Assembly (NCBI GenBank): GCA_945864765.1
Contig: CAMBDR010000120.1
Coordinates: 1-9,031, forward strand
DNA: 9,031 bases
Source of the DNA: Janthinobacterium lividum
GTDB lineage: Bacteria; Pseudomonadota; Gammaproteobacteria; Burkholderiales; Burkholderiaceae_D
Reading direction: 5' to 3'
The first letter of the stretch is position 1. Every line of letters starts with the position of its first letter. The notes under the pieces are model-generated. The model made no database searches. It was not told where the DNA came from and saw nothing but the letters and a program-made list of their open reading frames with translations. Positions 6,377 through 9,031 of this stretch are shown in pieces. The translations under genes and the position numbers were made by a program.

Positions 6377-6406
6377 TCTCTTTTAATGCGATTTAATCGA
6401 AAGAGA
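6377..6406. repeat. Inverted repeat upstream of the small ORF
   Basis: TCTCTTT (6377-6383) and AAAGAGA (6400-6406) are exact reverse complements. The 16 bases between them contain a smaller palindrome, CGATT-T-AATCG (6389-6399). It ends 82 bases before the small ORF and could be an operator or a leader structure. This is seen in sequence only, and chance is possible in AT-rich DNA. Confidence 0.35.
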
Positions 6407-6488
6407 CGTTCGCTTTGTCATGATATAGACATAAAGTTAATGCAAAATTAGCTTGTGTTCTACATAAAAATAGATTGGAGTCATTGCA

Positions 6489-6674
6489 ATGAGTCATCTA
6501 GTGAGAAGCAATTACAGTAATCAAGCCCAGTTAAAAGTCTTGATGACCGCGCCCCCGATGTCGGCAGAAAAACACGCGCAAGTTCTGCGTAAGCGCAATG
6601 TGGATCGAAGATCGATTGAGGCGGAAAAAGAAATGCGTCAGGCAACATTTAGCTTATTCGACAAATTGGCTTAA
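6489..6674 (+). CDS. Small basic hypothetical protein
   Basis: I do not recognise this 61-residue protein. It starts at an ATG eight bases after a clear GGAG ribosome binding site (6477-6480), which is the main evidence that it is real. There is no signal peptide, membrane segment, cysteine or zinc motif. From about residue 24 to 58 it looks helical and strongly charged (HAQVLRKRNVDRRSIEAEKE), with 11 Lys/Arg against 6 Asp/Glu overall. Such a protein could bind RNA, DNA or another protein, but nothing in the sequence shows which. It stands alone between the dRS3-like repeat and the convergent ubiX gene, in AT-rich surroundings, with two inverted repeats upstream. A lineage-specific small gene is likely; a chance ORF remains possible. 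Confidence 0.6.
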   Translation: MSHLVRSNYSNQAQLKVLMTAPPMSAEKHAQVLRKRNVDRRSIEAEKEMRQATFSLFDKLA

Positions 6675-6691
6675 TTTTCGACTTGTTTTTG

Positions 6692-6712
6692 AAACTTTAC
6701 CATAAAAAGTTT
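6692..6712. terminator. Weak bidirectional hairpin between the small ORF and ubiX
   Basis: AAACTTT (6692-6698) and AAAGTTT (6706-6712) form a 7-bp AT-rich inverted repeat with a 7-base loop in the convergent gap. The location suits a shared terminator, but the stem is weak and GC-poor. Confidence 0.3.
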
Positions 6713-6733
6713 TAGCGCTTGAACATGCCGAAG

Positions 6734-7345
6734 TCAGTTTGACTTCCCTTGCATACCAAGCCAACGTGGTGCCAAATCTTGTGGCAGCGCGAATAAATCC
6801 AGTACTCGTCCAAGGGTATGGTCTATCATCTGCTCAATATTTTGCGGATGTTGATAAAATGCAGGTAAAGGGGGGTAAATAATCCCACCCATCTCGGTGA
6901 CTGCCGTCATATTGCGTAAATGGGCCAAATTAAATGGCGCTTCCCGCACCATCAATACCAAACGCCGCCGCTCCTTCAATACCACATCTGCAGCCCGGGT
7001 AATTAAATTATCGGACAAACCATGCGCGATGGCGGCCAATGTTTTCATGGAGCACGGTGCCACAATCATGCCCTCGGATTGAAACGAACCACTTGCCAAA
7101 CTGGCCCCGACATCATTGACTGAATAGGTATGATCGGCCAAGGCTTCCACCTCGCGCCGCTTCATACCTAATTCTTGATGCAAGCTCAGGCAACCTGCTT
7201 CGGAAATCAACAGGTGGGTTTCCGCCAATTGGGAAGCGCGCAAAAATTGCAGCAAACGCACGCCATACACCGCGCCTGTGGCACCGGTGATGGCGATAAT
7301 CAAACGCTTGCGCAGCACACCCGATGGTTGGTTGGACTCAAGCAC
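6734..7345 (-). CDS. ubiX: Flavin prenyltransferase UbiX
   Basis: UbiX joins dimethylallyl phosphate to FMN, giving the prenylated FMN cofactor that the UbiD decarboxylase needs in ubiquinone synthesis. Visible family features are the N-terminal Rossmann-like loop RLIIAITGATGA (residues 14-25), SGSFQSEGMIVAPCSMKTLA (85-104), LTRAADVVLKERRRLVLMVRE (115-135; the first 20 are typical of the phosphate-binding part) and the PAFYQHP segment with a conserved Tyr164. At 203 codons it is slightly longer than E. coli UbiX (189). The start at 7345 is GTG and overlaps the end of grxD by 8 bases. A second GTG at 7318 would give MLRKRLIIAITG, closer to the family's usual start. Neither has a strong ribosome binding site, so coupling to grxD translation is likely. 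A small hairpin, GAAGTCA/TGACTTC, spans the stop codon. Confidence 0.93.
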   Translation of the reverse strand: MLESNQPSGVLRKRLIIAITGATGAVYGVRLLQFLRASQLAETHLLISEAGCLSLHQELGMKRREVEALADHTYSVNDVGASLASGSFQSEGMIVAPCSMKTLAAIAHGLSDNLITRAADVVLKERRRLVLMVREAPFNLAHLRNMTAVTEMGGIIYPPLPAFYQHPQNIEQMIDHTLGRVLDLFALPQDLAPRWLGMQGKSN

Positions 7346-7649
7346 CCAGCATGGCCTTCAATTCGCCCGACTCATACATTTCTGACATGATGTCCGAGCC
7401 ACCAACGAATTCGCCATTGATGTATAGTTGCGGCACGGTTGGCCAATTGGAATAGTCTTTAATGCCCTGGCGCACATCGGCGTTATCCAATACATTCACG
7501 GTGGCCATATCTTCCACACCGCAAGCCTTCAAAATTTGCACTGCACGGCCAGAAAAGCCGCATTGCGGAAATTGGGCCGACCCTTTCATGAATAACACCA
7601 CTTTGTTTTGGGTTACCGTATCTTTAATCCACGCTTGTACGTCGCTCAT
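7338..7649 (-). CDS. grxD: Monothiol glutaredoxin, Grx4 family
   Basis: GrxD binds and delivers 2Fe-2S clusters, usually as a glutathione-bridged dimer or with a BolA partner, in the cytoplasm. The 103-residue protein has the monothiol active site CGFS (residues 30-33 from this start), the WPTVPQLYINGEFVGGSDI segment with the cis-proline and glutathione-binding GGSD, and VVLFMKG near the N-terminus. Length matches the family. The ATG at 7649-7647 is chosen because GAGGTG (7658-7653) is its ribosome binding site; an upstream GTG at 7655 would lie inside that site. Its stop overlaps the ubiX start, so the two are probably one operon. Fe-S and flavin cofactor supply side by side is suggestive but may be coincidental. 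Confidence 0.95.
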   Translation of the reverse strand: MSDVQAWIKDTVTQNKVVLFMKGSAQFPQCGFSGRAVQILKACGVEDMATVNVLDNADVRQGIKDYSNWPTVPQLYINGEFVGGSDIMSEMYESGELKAMLGA

Positions 7650-7652
7650 AAT

Positions 7653-7658
7653 CACCTC
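7653..7658 (-). promoter_or_regulatory. Ribosome binding site that fixes the grxD start
   Basis: GAGGTG on the minus strand lies three to nine bases before the ATG at 7649. It contains the alternative GTG start codon, which argues against that longer form. Confidence 0.8.
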
Positions 7659-7701
7659 AAAAGAAAAACAAAAAAATCAATCCACAGCCTCAACCCGACA
7701 T

Positions 7702-7732
7702 TTTATAAGAAAACGCCCCTCCTGGTTGGAAA
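7702..7732 (-). promoter_or_regulatory. Possible grxD-ubiX promoter
   Basis: TATAAA (7707-7702) is a good -10 box about 50 bases before the grxD ATG. The best -35 candidate, TTTCCA (7732-7727), has a long spacer of 19 bases. No clear terminator is visible between the tex stop and this point, so read-through from tex is also possible. Confidence 0.35.
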
Positions 7733-7771
7733 GGCCTTCCGTTTTGGCCGGGTTTTAGCTTCCCTATACCC

Positions 7772-9031
7772 TTAGCTTTTGAGTTTGGCAAACGCTGCCG
7801 CCATGGCATTACCCGTGTTGGCAGGTGGTGGCGGCACAAAACCCGCATTGGGTTTGCGCCCTGCCGGGCGCTGATTGCCCATGCCTGCGCCTGGGCCCGC
7901 ATTGCTTGATTGGCTCGGCGCACTATCGCTCAAACGCATGGTGAGTGCAATGCGCTTGCGCTTTTCATCCACTTCCAACACTTTCACGCGCACCACCTGC
8001 CCCGCTTTGACCACGCTGTGCGGATCTTTGACAAAGGTATTGGAGAGTGCCGAAATATGCACCAAGCCATCCTGATGCACGCCGATATCGACAAACGCGC
8101 CAAACGCCGCCACATTGGTGACGACGCCCTCAAGTATCATATCGGGGCGCAAATCACGGATTTGCTCGACCCCTTCCTTGAAAGTGGCGGTAGTAAATTC
8201 GGGCCGCGGATCGCGCCCCGGCTTGTCCAGTTCTTTCAAAATATCGGTAATGGTGGGCACGCCAAATTTTTCATCGGCATAACGTGCCGGATTCAGGGTT
8301 TTCAGCAAGCTGCTTTGCCCAATCAGGGAGCGCAACTGGATGCCTTGCTGTTTACCTTGCAAATCGGCCACAATTTTTTCCACCAAAGGATACGACTCCG
8401 GATGCACCGCCGATGCATCCAGCGGATTCTCACCATTCATCACGCGTAAAAACCCGGCCGCCTGCTCAAAAGTTTTATCGCCCAGGCGCGGCACCGCCTT
8501 GAGTGCCTGGCGCGAGGCAAATGCGCCTTTTTGATTGCGGAAATTGACAATACTGGCCGCCACACTGGCCGACAAGCCCGACACCCGCGCCAATAAGGCG
8601 CTGGATGCGGTATTCACATCGACGCCCACCGCATTCACGCAATCTTCCACCACCGCATCCAGACTGCGCGCCAACTGGGTTTGCCCGACATCATGCTGAT
8701 ATTGCCCGACACCAATCGATTTAGGATCAATTTTAACCAATTCTGCCAGCGGATCTTGCAAACGGCGCGCAATCGACACCGCACCGCGCAAGGTGACATC
8801 GAGTTCCGGCAATTCACGCGAAGCGAATTCCGAGGCCGAATACACCGACGCACCCGCTTCCGACACCACGATTTTGGTGAGTTTCAATTCAGGCCGCGCC
8901 TTGATCAAGTCTTGCGCCAATTTATCGGTCTCGCGTGAGCCCGTGCCATTGCCAATCGAAATCAACGAGACCTGATGTTTGGCCGCCAATTGCCCCAACA
9001 CATGTAAAGAACCATCCCAGTCGTTGCGCGG
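7772..9031 (-). CDS. tex: Tex-family RNA-binding transcription accessory protein, C-terminal part
   Basis: The frame is open to the right edge, giving about 419 residues, roughly the C-terminal half of a protein usually near 770-790. Tex is a nucleic acid-binding factor related to eukaryotic Spt6, linked to transcription and RNA handling. Fragment positions: the end of the YqgF/RNase H-like domain with IGNGTGSRETD (26-36), VVSEAGASVYSASEFA (55-70) and RGAVSIARRLQDPLAELVKI (82-101). Helix-hairpin-helix units follow at about 130-198, with VSGLSASVAASIVNFR and VPRLGDKTFEQAAGFLRV. The S1 RNA-binding domain is at about 298-368 (EGVVTNVAAFGAFVDIGVHQ, DGLVHIS). A Gly/Pro/Asn-rich tail (369-410) ends in AAAFAKLKS. 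The true start is outside the window; GTG at 9001 is not the start because homologous sequence (NDWDGSLH) continues upstream. It precedes grxD on the same strand by 122 bases. Confidence 0.95.
   Translation of the reverse strand, partial: PRNDWDGSLHVLGQLAAKHQVSLISIGNGTGSRETDKLAQDLIKARPELKLTKIVVSEAGASVYSASEFASRELPELDVTLRGAVSIARRLQDPLAELVKIDPKSIGVGQYQHDVGQTQLARSLDAVVEDCVNAVGVDVNTASSALLARVSGLSASVAASIVNFRNQKGAFASRQALKAVPRLGDKTFEQAAGFLRVMNGENPLDASAVHPESYPLVEKIVADLQGKQQGIQLRSLIGQSSLLKTLNPARYADEKFGVPTITDILKELDKPGRDPRPEFTTATFKEGVEQIRDLRPDMILEGVVTNVAAFGAFVDIGVHQDGLVHISALSNTFVKDPHSVVKAGQVVRVKVLEVDEKRKRIALTMRLSDSAPSQSSNAGPGAGMGNQRPAGRKPNAGFVPPPPANTGNAMAAAFAKLKS

Larger units (their letters stand above)
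6042..6488. other. AT-rich stretch without a supported large gene
   Basis: Between the tRNA terminator and the small ORF I see no conserved protein. The stretch holds the paired dRS3-like inverted repeat (6123-6218), a short inverted repeat ATAGTT/AACTAT around 6083-6101, a second inverted repeat at 6377-6406, and a TTGTCA (6415-6420) that could be a -35 box but lacks a convincing -10. The 72-codon frame at 6117-6335 is only translation of the repeat. Confidence 0.6.

Noticed and set aside
5922..6720. A genomic island inserted at the tRNA 3' end
   Set aside because: I see no repeated copy of the tRNA 3' end downstream and no integrase; an attachment site cannot be supported.
6730..6746. GAAGTCA/TGACTTC hairpin at the ubiX stop as a terminator
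   Set aside because: There is no T-run after it on the minus strand, so it does not meet the criteria for an intrinsic terminator.
7910..8449. 179-codon plus-strand ORF opposite tex
   Set aside because: Antisense shadow of the conserved helix-hairpin-helix and S1 regions of tex.
1..9031. CRISPR array, riboswitch, toxin-antitoxin pair or defence genes
   Set aside because: No spaced direct repeats, no recognisable riboswitch core, and no pair of small overlapping genes with toxin or antitoxin features were found.

Overview
The window looks like a chromosomal segment of a betaproteobacterium of moderate GC content, close to half. Three observations support this. The gene order petA-petB-petC-sspA-sspB-tRNA-Thr(UGU) is, from my general knowledge, typical of Betaproteobacteria. 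The cytochrome b is the proteobacterial single-chain type with a PxWY Qo motif that lacks glutamate. All proteins read like ordinary housekeeping proteins of that class. I cannot name the genus.

Layout. Positions 1-1482 are on the minus strand: a membrane-anchored DegS/DegQ-type serine protease, followed 16 bases downstream by a DUF2461 gene whose start region carries an in-frame stop. A 299-base divergent gap (1483-1781) leads to the plus-strand cluster: petABC (cytochrome bc1 complex, 1782-4634), sspA and sspB (4713-5847), then tRNA-Thr(UGU) (5922-5997) closed by a strong intrinsic terminator. Hairpins sit in the petC-sspA, sspA-sspB and sspB-tRNA gaps, so transcription is probably tuned step by step along the cluster.

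After the terminator there is an AT-rich, gene-poor stretch (6042-6720). It holds a perfect 28-bp inverted repeat of the dRS3/REP-like type, a second small inverted repeat, and one small unrecognised basic protein gene of 61 codons with a good ribosome binding site. Beyond it a convergent minus-strand block runs tex (entering from the right edge) - grxD - ubiX, with grxD and ubiX apparently translationally coupled.

How the genes relate. petABC makes the quinol:cytochrome c oxidoreductase of the respiratory chain, and ubiX makes the prenylated FMN needed for ubiquinone synthesis. GrxD handles Fe-S cluster delivery. SspA and SspB are the stringent starvation pair (RNA polymerase-associated factor and ClpXP adaptor). 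The protease and Tex serve envelope and RNA/transcription quality control.

I found no convincing new multi-gene system. The items most worth a second look are the interrupted start of the DUF2461 gene, unusual bases at several conserved positions of the tRNA-Thr, the PTWY form of the cytochrome b Qo motif, the paired dRS3-like repeat, the orphan small ORF beside it, and the hairpins between the cluster genes.
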